Shown here piece after piece: positions 20,315-28,247 of a stretch of 38,602 nucleotides of DNA. Below the pieces are notes generated by a model. The model did no database searches and had not been told where the DNA came from. It saw nothing but the letters and a program-made list of their open reading frames with translations. The position numbers and the translations under genes are program-made. The stretch's first letter is position 1. Each line of letters starts with the position of its first letter. The DNA is from Erysipelotrichaceae bacterium. Lineage in GTDB: Bacteria; Bacillota_I; Bacilli_A; Erysipelotrichales; Erysipelotrichaceae. The stretch is taken from NCBI GenBank assembly GCA_015058955.1, contig SVBJ01000018.1:1-38602 (forward strand), read 5' to 3'.

Positions 20315-21745
20315 ATGTATGATGTAGCGATTATCGGTGCTGGAATCGTCGGGTGCAGTACAGCTTATTATCTGAGCCAGTATGATCTGAAGGTTGCAGT
20401 TCTGGAAGCATGCAATGATGTTTCCATGGGAACGACCAAGGCCAATTCGGCAATCATTCATGCCGGGTATGATCCTGAACCGGGGACATTGATGGCCAGA
20501 CATAACGTCAGGGGAGCAGCCATGATAAAGCAGCTGTGCAGACAGCTGGATGTTCCTTACAGCCAGTGCGGAGCCATGGTCATTGGCTTTGATGCCAAAG
20601 ACATGGACACAATTAAGACACTTTATGACAGAGGCATTGCCAACGGGGTAGAACATCTGGAGATACTGGACCGTGAAGAGACCCATCTTCTGGAACCACA
20701 GCTTTCCGCTGATGTTCAGGGATGTCTGCTGGTACCGGACAGTGCCATCGTCTCACCATGGGAACTGGCGCTGGCCTTAATGGAAACAGCAGTCAGAAAC
20801 GGTGTTGAACTGAAACTCAACAACAGGGTTGAAGCCATTTCCAGAGATGATGAGGGCTTCATCATTAAAACCTCGGAAGGTGAATACCGCAGCAGATACA
20901 TCATCAACGCTGCCGGCATTTACAGCGACAAGGTCCATGAACTGATCGGGGAAAAGGAATTTACCATCACCAAGACCAAGGGTGAGTACTATCTGCTGGA
21001 TAAGAGTGAATTCACCAGAGCATCCCGTACGATCTTCCAGTGTCCAAGTGAAGTCGGCAAGGGCGTACTGGTATCACCTACCGTTCACGGCAATCTGATC
21101 GTCGGTCCTAACGCTGAAGACAGCGACAATACCGATACGACCTATGAAGGTCTGCAGTTTGTCAGAAAGGCAGCGGTCAGAAGCATTCCGTTCATTTCCT
21201 TCGGTGACAATATCCGTAACTTTGCGGGCATCAGAGCCAAGAATGATCGTAAGGACTTCATCGTAGAGGAAAGCCACAGCGTACCGGGATTCTATAACAT
21301 TGCCGGCATCATGTCACCGGGATTATCCAGTGCACCGTCACTGGCTCTGGAAGCCGTTGACTGGGTTGGCAGCAAGCTTGAACTTCACAAGAAGGCTGAA
21401 TACTGTGAGAGCCGAAAGAAGATCAGAGTCAGGGAACTGAACGCTGAAGAAAGAAATGAACTTATAAAGAAGGATCCGCGTTACGGCAGGATCATCTGCC
21501 GCTGTGAAACGGTTACGGAAGGTGAGATCGTCAATGCGATCCACGGTGTCATTCCGGCTGTTTCAATCGACGGGGTCAAGAGAAGATGCAATGCCGGTAT
21601 GGGCAGATGCCAGGGAGGCTTCTGCGGCGGCAAGGTAGCGGAAATATTAGTAAGAGAAAAAGGTATATCACCACTCGATGTCCTGCAGGATCAGCGGGGT
21701 ACAAATATCTTGGTAAGGGAATTGAAGGTGAAGCACAATGTTTGA
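20315..21745 (+). CDS. GlpA-like FAD-dependent dehydrogenase with [2Fe-2S] C-terminal domain
   Basis: This 476-residue flavoprotein has a DAO/glycerol-3-phosphate dehydrogenase domain starting with the FAD motif DVAIIGAGIVGCSTAYYL and a second conserved INAAGIYSD segment. It ends in a BFD-like [2Fe-2S] domain with cysteines in ICRCETVT and RRCNAGMGRCQGGFC. It is about 70-90 residues shorter than E. coli GlpA. With the next two genes it forms the GlpA-like/GlpB-like/DUF1667 set common in anaerobic Firmicutes, probably oxidising glycerol-3-phosphate or a related 2-hydroxyacid. No glpK or glpF is adjacent, so the substrate is uncertain. It overlaps the next gene by 8 bases. Confidence 0.88.
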   Translation: MYDVAIIGAGIVGCSTAYYLSQYDLKVAVLEACNDVSMGTTKANSAIIHAGYDPEPGTLMARHNVRGAAMIKQLCRQLDVPYSQCGAMVIGFDAKDMDTIKTLYDRGIANGVEHLEILDREETHLLEPQLSADVQGCLLVPDSAIVSPWELALALMETAVRNGVELKLNNRVEAISRDDEGFIIKTSEGEYRSRYIINAAGIYSDKVHELIGEKEFTITKTKGEYYLLDKSEFTRASRTIFQCPSEVGKGVLVSPTVHGNLIVGPNAEDSDNTDTTYEGLQFVRKAAVRSIPFISFGDNIRNFAGIRAKNDRKDFIVEESHSVPGFYNIAGIMSPGLSSAPSLALEAVDWVGSKLELHKKAEYCESRKKIRVRELNAEERNELIKKDPRYGRIICRCETVTEGEIVNAIHGVIPAVSIDGVKRRCNAGMGRCQGGFCGGKVAEILVREKGISPLDVLQDQRGTNILVRELKVKHNV

Positions 21746-22982
21746 TGTAATCATTATCGGCGGCGGGCCGGCCGGACTTGCTGCGGCAAATAAATGTTAT
21801 AAAGAAGGTCTGGAAAAGATCCTGATCATTGAAAGAGACAACCGGCTGGGCGGCATACTTAATCAGTGCATTCATACCGGTTTCGGTCTGGGCATCTTCA
21901 AGGAAGAACTCAGCGGACCGGAATTTGCCCACAGATACATAGAAATGCTTAAGGATACCAGAGTAGAAGTCATGCTTGATACAATGGTATTGGAGATCAA
22001 TAAGAAGAAGGAAGTAACCGTGATCAATAAGGACGGTTACCAGAAACTGCAGACTAAGGCCATCATTCTGGCAATGGGATGCCGTGAAAGAAGCCGCGGG
22101 GCCATCGCTACCCCGGGTTCAAGAGCAGCCGGTGTATTTACGGCCGGTGCTGCTCAGAGATACATTAACATTGACGGATACATGGTCGGCAAGAGAGTCG
22201 TCATTCTGGGAAGCGGCGACATTGGTCTGATCATGGCCAGAAGAATGACTCTGGAAGGAGCCAAGGTACTGGCCTGCGTGGAGATCAATCCTTATTCAGG
22301 TGGATTGCCGCGTAACATCGTTCAGTGTCTCAACGACTTTGACATACCTCTGTATCTGTCACATACCATTACAAAGATAGAAGGCAAAAACAGAGTTGAA
22401 AAGGTTACCATTGCCAAGGTTGATGAAAGATTCCAGCCAATCAAGGGAACGGAAATGGAATTCGACTGCGATACGGTACTGCTGTCAATCGGTCTGATTC
22501 CGGAAAACGAACTCAGCAAGGTTGCCGGAATTGAACTGGACAAGAGGACCAAAGGACCAATCGTCTATGAAAACATGGAAACCAGCGTTGAAGGCATCTT
22601 CGCCTGCGGCAATGTCGTTCACGTTCATGACCTGGCTGACAATGTAGCCATGGAAGCGGAAAAGGCAGCCCTCGGTGTCTGTGAATATCTCAAGGGACGT
22701 AAATGCGAAGGAGCCATTGAGGTATCAACCTATGAAATGATCGGCTATACCGTACCTCAGCACATTCACCTGCCATTGGATAAGGACAGATATGATTTCT
22801 TCTTCAGAGTAAGAAAGGTATTCGGTCCGGCTACCATTTACGTAAAGGACAGTGAAGGAACCGTACTGGCCAAATTCAACCGTCAGTACATCATTCCGGG
22901 AACAATGGAAAAGATAACGGTACCTAGAGTACTGCTGGAAAAGGGAAAGGGAAACCTCAGGGTTTCAATTGAAGAGAAATGA
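21738..22982 (+). CDS. NAD(P)/FAD-dependent oxidoreductase (partner of the GlpA-like protein)
   Basis: This 414-residue flavoprotein has two dinucleotide-binding motifs: FAD near the N terminus (DVIIIGGGPAGLAAANKC) and NAD(P) near residue 155 (RVVILGSGDIGLIMARRM). A single Cys in LGGILNQCIHTGFG is typical of this GlpB-like/sarcosine-oxidase-alpha-like group. The redox-active CxxxxC disulfide of dihydrolipoamide dehydrogenase is absent, so it is not the missing L-protein of the glycine cleavage system. It probably passes electrons between the GlpA-like flavoprotein and NAD(H) or another carrier. The ATG lies inside the upstream gene with GAAGGTG before it, and the next gene overlaps by four bases. 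Confidence 0.87.
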   Translation: MFDVIIIGGGPAGLAAANKCYKEGLEKILIIERDNRLGGILNQCIHTGFGLGIFKEELSGPEFAHRYIEMLKDTRVEVMLDTMVLEINKKKEVTVINKDGYQKLQTKAIILAMGCRERSRGAIATPGSRAAGVFTAGAAQRYINIDGYMVGKRVVILGSGDIGLIMARRMTLEGAKVLACVEINPYSGGLPRNIVQCLNDFDIPLYLSHTITKIEGKNRVEKVTIAKVDERFQPIKGTEMEFDCDTVLLSIGLIPENELSKVAGIELDKRTKGPIVYENMETSVEGIFACGNVVHVHDLADNVAMEAEKAALGVCEYLKGRKCEGAIEVSTYEMIGYTVPQHIHLPLDKDRYDFFFRVRKVFGPATIYVKDSEGTVLAKFNRQYIIPGTMEKITVPRVLLEKGKGNLRVSIEEK

Positions 22983-23326
22983 AAGAGTTAATATGCATCG
23001 GATGTCCGAGAGGATGTCATCTGAAAGTTGACGAAGAAAACGACTACAGGGTTACCGGCAACAACTGTAACGTTGGTGCAGAGTACGGACGCAATGAACT
23101 CATCAATCCAACCAGGACCCTGACGACAACAGTCAGACTGACTGAAGGTGTTCACCATTCTCTGCCGGTCAAAAGTGCCTCACCGATCCCCAAGAAAGAT
23201 CTGTTTAAGGCCATGGCAGAACTGGATGAAATTGAAGTCAAGGCACCGGTAAAGTGCGGTGAAGTGGTTTACCGCAATGTAGCCGGCAGCGGTGTTGACA
23301 TCGTTGCCACCAGAGATCTTGATTAA
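22979..23326 (+). CDS. DUF1667 domain protein (cysteine motif)
   Basis: This 115-residue protein starts with a CxxCxxxC motif (Cys6, Cys9, Cys13 in ICIGCPRGCHL) and a further Cys in NNCNVGAEYG, and ends with a KCGEVVYRN segment. This pattern is that of DUF1667, a small protein found next to GlpA/GlpB-like oxidoreductases. The cysteines probably hold an iron-sulfur cluster or zinc, and an electron-transfer role in the complex is inferred. Its ATG overlaps the stop of the preceding gene (ATGA), which supports a fixed stoichiometry of the three proteins. Confidence 0.88.
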   Translation: MKELICIGCPRGCHLKVDEENDYRVTGNNCNVGAEYGRNELINPTRTLTTTVRLTEGVHHSLPVKSASPIPKKDLFKAMAELDEIEVKAPVKCGEVVYRNVAGSGVDIVATRDLD

Positions 23327-23341
23327 TACAGGAATATCAAA

Positions 23342-24544
23342 ATGATGGAAAAACGAGTTATCAGGGACCCGATTCACGGATACATCCACATCAGTGAACA
23401 GCTGATCTGGGATCTGATGAATACCAGGGAATTCCAGAGGTTAAGAAGAATCAGACAGTTGGGATCCACACCTGTCGTTTTTCCAAGTGGAACACATACC
23501 AGAATGCTGCATTCTCTCGGTGTCTACGAAGTAGCCAGGAGAATGCTGGAAGAGGTCGATGACCTTAAGGACATTCTGAACGAAAGAGAAAAACTGCGGG
23601 TACAGGCTGCAGCCCTGCTTCATGACATCGGCCATTTCCCGTTCTCTCATTCCTTTGAAGCCATCATGAGCTGTTCTCATGAGGATTACACGATCCGCAT
23701 AATCAGGGGACCAAGTGAGATCAAGAATGTTCTTGATGAAATTGATGAAGACTTTGCGGATGAAGTGGCGGCCATCATCAGCCATACTCATCCAAATGCG
23801 ATACTTTCCCAGATAATCAGCTCTCAGCTTGACTCTGACAGACTGGATTATCTGCTCAGAGACTCCTATTACACGGGAACTGCCTATGGCAGAGTGGATC
23901 TGGACAGGATCCTAAGAACCATGAGAGTCAGAAACAACGTGCTGGCTTTGAAACAGTCCAGCATTTATACGGTGGAAAGCTACATCATGGCCCGCTATCA
24001 CATGTACTGGCAGGTGTACTTCCATCCCAATTCAAGGAGTTTTGACTCCATCCTTAAGTCACTGTTCTTAAGGCTTAAGGACTTATATGAAATGGATCAC
24101 GGCATTGCGGATGAATATCCGATGTACAGGGCCATGCTGGAAAAGCAGTGGCTGAGCAACGATGAATTTTTCCTGCTGGATGATGAAACCTGTTCCTACA
24201 GCTTCAATCTGATGAGAAACAGCAGTGATGAAGTATTGAGAGATCTGGCTGTCAGAATAATGGACAGGCACCTGTTTGAATACACTAACAGTGAACATGA
24301 AAACGAGCTTATTGAAACCTGCTTAAGAAAGGGACTGGATCCGCGCTATTATGTGGTCAAGGACCACCAGCGTCAGATCCCGTATCTGCCTTATCAGGGC
24401 TACAATGGAAGCGACAGCATCTGGATGGCCATGAGTGACGGTACTCTGCGAGAACTTTCGGAAGTATCAACGGTCGTCGGATCACTGATGGACATCAACG
24501 AGCAGGATGAAAGGGTATTTTATCCCGGGGAATTATTGAAATGA
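23342..24544 (+). CDS. HD domain phosphohydrolase (dNTPase-like)
   Basis: This 400-residue protein belongs to the HD superfamily related to deoxyguanosine triphosphate triphosphohydrolases (SamHD1/Dgt-like). The N-terminal DPIHGYIHISE and FQRLRRIRQLG segments, the His in HTRMLHSLGVYE, and the metal-binding HD pair in ALLHDIGHFPFSHSFE (about residue 96) are all present, followed by SDRLDYLLRDSYYTG. It probably hydrolyses a nucleotide phosphate in the cytoplasm. The ATG at 23342 is followed by a second in-frame ATG; AGGA lies upstream of both. Its stop overlaps the lipoate ligase start (ATGA), which ties it to the glycine cleavage cluster. Confidence 0.88.
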   Translation: MMEKRVIRDPIHGYIHISEQLIWDLMNTREFQRLRRIRQLGSTPVVFPSGTHTRMLHSLGVYEVARRMLEEVDDLKDILNEREKLRVQAAALLHDIGHFPFSHSFEAIMSCSHEDYTIRIIRGPSEIKNVLDEIDEDFADEVAAIISHTHPNAILSQIISSQLDSDRLDYLLRDSYYTGTAYGRVDLDRILRTMRVRNNVLALKQSSIYTVESYIMARYHMYWQVYFHPNSRSFDSILKSLFLRLKDLYEMDHGIADEYPMYRAMLEKQWLSNDEFFLLDDETCSYSFNLMRNSSDEVLRDLAVRIMDRHLFEYTNSEHENELIETCLRKGLDPRYYVVKDHQRQIPYLPYQGYNGSDSIWMAMSDGTLRELSEVSTVVGSLMDINEQDERVFYPGELLK

Positions 24545-25518
24545 TAGAAAAGGTATATCTGGTCAGAAGTGAAAGCATCAACCCGTATTACAACCTGGCT
24601 CTGGAGGAACAGCTTTTCCGCACTCTTCCGGCCAACAGCCTGGTCTTTTACCTGTGGCAGAATCAGAATACCGTAGTCATCGGCAAGAATCAGAATTCTC
24701 ATAAGGAATGCAATCTTAATCTGATGGAACAGGATCACTGCTACCTGGCCAGAAGAAGCAGCGGGGGCGGTGCGGTATTCCACGATCTGGGAAACCAGAA
24801 CTATACCTTCTTAATGTACCTGGACAGCTTTGACATTCAGAAGCAGTCGCGGGTAATTGCGGAAGCCTTAAGAAGTCTGGGTCTGCCGGCAGAAGTCAGC
24901 GGACGCAACGACATTGAAATTGCCGGATACAAGGTGTCAGGCAATGCCTATCAGGCCGAAAGAGAACACTGTCTGCATCACGGTACCGTGATGTGGAACG
25001 TCGACAAGGACAAGGTCGCCAGATATCTTAACGTTTCCAGTAAGAAGATCCAGGCCAAGGGTGTCGATTCAGTCAGAAGCCGCGTGGCCAATCTGACGGA
25101 TTTTGCTCCGGAGATCACCTTAAGCCAGCTGCAGGAAGCACTGATAAAGGCTGTTGAAAGGAATTACGGACCGATCACGGAGATCCCGGTGCCGGTAGTA
25201 AGTGCTGAGTTACTGGAAAAGTATCATTCATACAAGTTCCTTTACAGCACCATTTCCAACTATACCATCATCGTCCATGACTACTATTCCTTCGGAGAAG
25301 CTCAGTTCTACTTTGATGTTGATAACGGAACCATCACCTGGGTAGACGCCTTTACCGATGCCATGGATGTGGAACTGGACGGCAGGATCAAGGAACTGTT
25401 CAAGGGCCTGCACATCGATGATGTAAGCTTCAGAAACAGAGCACTTAAGCTCTTCGGTGAAGAGTATAACGAAGATCTTAACAGAATTTATCTGGGAATA
25501 AAGAAACAGACAGATTAG
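24541..25518 (+). CDS. lplA: Lipoate-protein ligase
   Basis: LplA activates lipoate with ATP and attaches it to lysines of lipoyl domains, here very likely GcvH encoded two genes downstream. The 325-residue product has the expected motifs: RRSSGGGAVFHDLGNQNYTF (lipoyl-AMP binding) near residue 72 and the catalytic Lys region AGYKVSGNAYQ near residue 137. It is a full-length enzyme with the C-terminal accessory domain. The start overlaps the HD gene stop by four bases, and gcvT begins 12 bases after its stop. Its location gives the cell a dedicated way to make active GcvH from scavenged lipoate. Confidence 0.93.
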   Translation: MIEKVYLVRSESINPYYNLALEEQLFRTLPANSLVFYLWQNQNTVVIGKNQNSHKECNLNLMEQDHCYLARRSSGGGAVFHDLGNQNYTFLMYLDSFDIQKQSRVIAEALRSLGLPAEVSGRNDIEIAGYKVSGNAYQAEREHCLHHGTVMWNVDKDKVARYLNVSSKKIQAKGVDSVRSRVANLTDFAPEITLSQLQEALIKAVERNYGPITEIPVPVVSAELLEKYHSYKFLYSTISNYTIIVHDYYSFGEAQFYFDVDNGTITWVDAFTDAMDVELDGRIKELFKGLHIDDVSFRNRALKLFGEEYNEDLNRIYLGIKKQTD

Positions 25519-25530
25519 GAGATGACAATT

Positions 25531-26589
25531 ATGGAAAAGAAGACAGCACTGTATGAAATGCACGAAAAATGCGGGGGCAAGATCGTTCCTTTTGCGGGCT
25601 ATCTGCTGCCGGTGCAGTATCCTAAGGGAATCATTCATGAACACAAGCTGGTAAGAGAGCACGTGGGCATGTTTGACGTATCCCACATGGGAGAATTCAC
25701 TTTAAAGGGCAAGGATGCCCTGGCCAACCTCAACAATCTTTTGACCAACAACTACAACAGCCTGAAAGACGGCTTTGCCAGATACGGCATAATGTGCTAT
25801 CCGGACGGAACCACAGTTGATGACCTGCTGGTATACAAGAAGAAGGATGAGGACTATCTGATCGTTGTCAATGCCTCCAACTGTGAGAAGGACTTCCGGT
25901 GGATGCAGGAACATCTGTTCGGTGAGGTTGAATTCAGAAACATCTCAGATGAGGTATCACAGATCGCCTTACAGGGTCCTGAAGCAGTTAGCATCATTTC
26001 ACAGCTTACCGCTGACATCCCGGCCAAAAACTATTCCTTCAGGGAAAATGTCGATATCGGAGGCATCAATGTTCTGTTAAGCCGTACGGGATATACCGGT
26101 GAAGATGGCTTTGAACTGTATTGCCGCAACGAAGATGTCTGTGCCTTATGGCAGCTGCTGCTGGACAAGGGTGTCGAACCTTGCGGACTTGGTGCCAGAG
26201 ATACCCTGCGTCTGGAAGCCGGCATGCCGTTATACGGACATGAGTTAAGCGATGCCATCAAGCCAACGGAATCCAATCTGTCATTCTTCATCAAGTTTGA
26301 CAAGGAGTTCATCGGCAGGACTGAACTGGAAAAGGCACCGGAAAGAAAGAGGATCGGACTGATCGTCACTGACAAGGGCATTGCCAGGGAACACTGTCCG
26401 GTATTTGCCGGAGGAAAGGAAGTCGGATTTGTCTCCAGCGGTACTTTCTCACCGACACTTAACAAGGCTGTCGCCATGGCAATCGTAACCGTGGAAGCAG
26501 CAGAAGGTAATGAATTTGAAATCGAGGTCAGAGGCAGACATCTCAAGGCTGAAAAGACTGCCCTGCCTTTCTATAAGAGAAATAAATAA
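25531..26589 (+). CDS. gcvT: Aminomethyltransferase (glycine cleavage T-protein)
   Basis: GcvT transfers the methylene group from aminomethylated GcvH to tetrahydrofolate, releasing ammonia. The 352-residue product shows VPFAGYLLPVQY at the N terminus, DVSHMGEF, and the family signature SRTGYTGEDGFELY. I used ATG 25531, which lies 9 bases after AGGAG; the in-frame ATG at 25522 touches that site and would be a poor start. It is followed by gcvH after 13 bases. No glycine riboswitch is visible in the short space before it, so control must come from further upstream or from the lplA promoter region. Confidence 0.94.
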   Translation: MEKKTALYEMHEKCGGKIVPFAGYLLPVQYPKGIIHEHKLVREHVGMFDVSHMGEFTLKGKDALANLNNLLTNNYNSLKDGFARYGIMCYPDGTTVDDLLVYKKKDEDYLIVVNASNCEKDFRWMQEHLFGEVEFRNISDEVSQIALQGPEAVSIISQLTADIPAKNYSFRENVDIGGINVLLSRTGYTGEDGFELYCRNEDVCALWQLLLDKGVEPCGLGARDTLRLEAGMPLYGHELSDAIKPTESNLSFFIKFDKEFIGRTELEKAPERKRIGLIVTDKGIAREHCPVFAGGKEVGFVSSGTFSPTLNKAVAMAIVTVEAAEGNEFEIEVRGRHLKAEKTALPFYKRNK

Positions 26590-26602
26590 GGAGTAAGAGA
26601 AC

Positions 26603-26980
26603 ATGGAAGTAAGAGAAGAATTAAAGTACACGGCAACTCATGAATGGGTCAGAGACCTTGGCAACGGTTTATGGGAAGTAGGCATTACTGATTTCGCCCA
26701 GAGCGAACTTGGTGACATTGTCTTCATCAACCTGCCTGAAGTCGGCGATGAAGTCGTTAAGGAAGAAGCCTTCGGCGACCTCGAAAGCGTTAAGGCTGTC
26801 AGTGACATCTATTCACCTTTCAGCGGAACTGTCCGGGAAATCAATGAAGAGGTTGTGGAACGGACTGAAGCCATCAACAATGCTCCATATGAAGCATGGC
26901 TGATCAGAGTTGAAAACGTAACCGATTGTGTTGAGCTTCTTGACGCACAGCAGTATCAGGAAGTCTGCGATCATGAGTAA
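26603..26980 (+). CDS. gcvH: Glycine cleavage system H protein
   Basis: GcvH is the lipoylated carrier that shuttles the aminomethyl group among the P, T and L proteins. The 125-residue product has the expected length and the lipoylation motif DLESVKAVSDIYSP, with Lys64 as the lipoate site. The ATG has AAGGAG about 10 bases upstream. Its last 8 bases overlap the start of gcvPA. The lipoate ligase two genes upstream is the natural modifying enzyme. Confidence 0.95.
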   Translation: MEVREELKYTATHEWVRDLGNGLWEVGITDFAQSELGDIVFINLPEVGDEVVKEEAFGDLESVKAVSDIYSPFSGTVREINEEVVERTEAINNAPYEAWLIRVENVTDCVELLDAQQYQEVCDHE

Positions 26981-28247
26981 GTACATCGTAAACAGCATCG
27001 AAGAACAGCAGGAAATGCTTGATGAGCTGGGCTATGCTTCCTTTGAGGAGCTGTTCCGGCGGGCCGGTGTTAAGAGTACACCGCAGTTAAGCATCCCTGA
27101 AGGGAAGACGGAGTTCGAGGCTTACAGTGAACTGGCTGACCTGGCAGGGGAAAATCATGTTTTCCGCCACGTGTTCAGGGGAGCAGGAAGCTATAAGCAC
27201 TACATCCCAAGTGTGGTCAAGAACATCGTCAGCCGTAATGAGTTTGTTACTGCCTATACTCCTTATCAGGCTGAAGTATCCCAGGGCATCCTGCAGGGTA
27301 TCTTCGAATATCAGAGTGAAATGTGTGAACTGACCGGCATGGATGTTTCCAATGCCTCAGTCTATGACGGTGCCACGGCGGCTGCGGAAGCAGTCATGAT
27401 GTGCGTGGACAGAAAGCATCATAAGATCCTGGTGTCCCGTGCCGTCAATCCGGAATACCGCAAGGTCATCAAGACATATCATCAGTTCTCTGATGACATC
27501 GTAATAGAGGAAGTCGGACCGGAATATGAAGTAACCGAAGATGTTGCCGGTGTTTTCGTGCAGTATCCGGATTTCTTCGGCAACATTCCTGACCTGGTTA
27601 AGATCAAAGAGAAGATTGGAAATGCCAAACTGGTCGTAATTGCCAACCCGGTTGCTCTGGGCATTCTGGAAGCACCGGGAAATCTGGGAGCTGACATTGT
27701 AGTCGGTGAAGGACAGCAGTTAGGCATGCCGATGTCTTTCGGCGGACCTTACCTGGGCTTTATGTGCACGAAGAATGAACTGGTCAGAAAGCTGCCGGGA
27801 CGCATTGTCGGCCAGACGGTCGATAAGGACGGCAAGAGATGCTTCACACTGACTTTACAGGCCCGTGAGCAGCATATCCGCCGTGAGAAGGCCAGCAGTT
27901 CGATCTGCTCAAACGAAGCGCTGTGCGCCTTCACAGCTGCCGTATATCTGGCTGCCGTTGGTCCTCAGGGCCTGCGTGATGTGGCAGATACCTCATTCCA
28001 GTTGGCTCACTATCTTTCCGACAGATTAAATGAGATCGGACTGACAACTGTCAATAAGGGCGAATTCTTCAATGAGTTCGTAACGGAGTGCCCGGTTGAT
28101 GCCAGGGAGCTTATGAAGCACTTATATGAAAAGGACATCTTACCGGGACTTCTGTTAAGCAATAACAGGATCCTGTGGTGTACGACGGAAGTTAACAGCA
28201 AACAGGAAATTGACTGGCTGGTTGATGTAATGAAGGAGGTATTGTAA
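26973..28247 (+). CDS. gcvPA: Glycine dehydrogenase (decarboxylating) subunit 1
   Basis: This 424-residue protein is the N-terminal half of the P-protein, which decarboxylates glycine with pyridoxal phosphate and loads GcvH. The start MSKYIVNSIEEQQEML, the GAGSYKHYIPSVV segment, NASVYDGATAAAEAV and ALQAREQHIRREKASSSICSNE-type sequence (read in parts) are typical. I used ATG 26973, which overlaps the gcvH stop by 8 bases and has AGGAAG upstream; the longer in-frame reading from 26928 lies inside gcvH. Its stop shares one base with the gcvPB start (TAATG), so the two subunits should be made in equal amounts. Confidence 0.94.
   Translation: MSKYIVNSIEEQQEMLDELGYASFEELFRRAGVKSTPQLSIPEGKTEFEAYSELADLAGENHVFRHVFRGAGSYKHYIPSVVKNIVSRNEFVTAYTPYQAEVSQGILQGIFEYQSEMCELTGMDVSNASVYDGATAAAEAVMMCVDRKHHKILVSRAVNPEYRKVIKTYHQFSDDIVIEEVGPEYEVTEDVAGVFVQYPDFFGNIPDLVKIKEKIGNAKLVVIANPVALGILEAPGNLGADIVVGEGQQLGMPMSFGGPYLGFMCTKNELVRKLPGRIVGQTVDKDGKRCFTLTLQAREQHIRREKASSSICSNEALCAFTAAVYLAAVGPQGLRDVADTSFQLAHYLSDRLNEIGLTTVNKGEFFNEFVTECPVDARELMKHLYEKDILPGLLLSNNRILWCTTEVNSKQEIDWLVDVMKEVL

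Noticed and set aside
21738-22982. Flavoprotein as the dihydrolipoamide dehydrogenase of the glycine cleavage system
   Set aside because: It lacks the CxxxxC redox disulfide and instead has LGGILNQCIH, typical of GlpB-like/sarcosine-oxidase-alpha-like proteins.
25400-25531. Glycine riboswitch upstream of gcvT
   Set aside because: gcvT starts 12 bases after lplA and no aptamer fits in that space; the upstream sequence is lplA coding sequence.
26031-26546. 171-codon minus-strand ORF opposite gcvT
   Set aside because: It is Ser- and Leu-rich low-complexity antisense of a confident gcvT.
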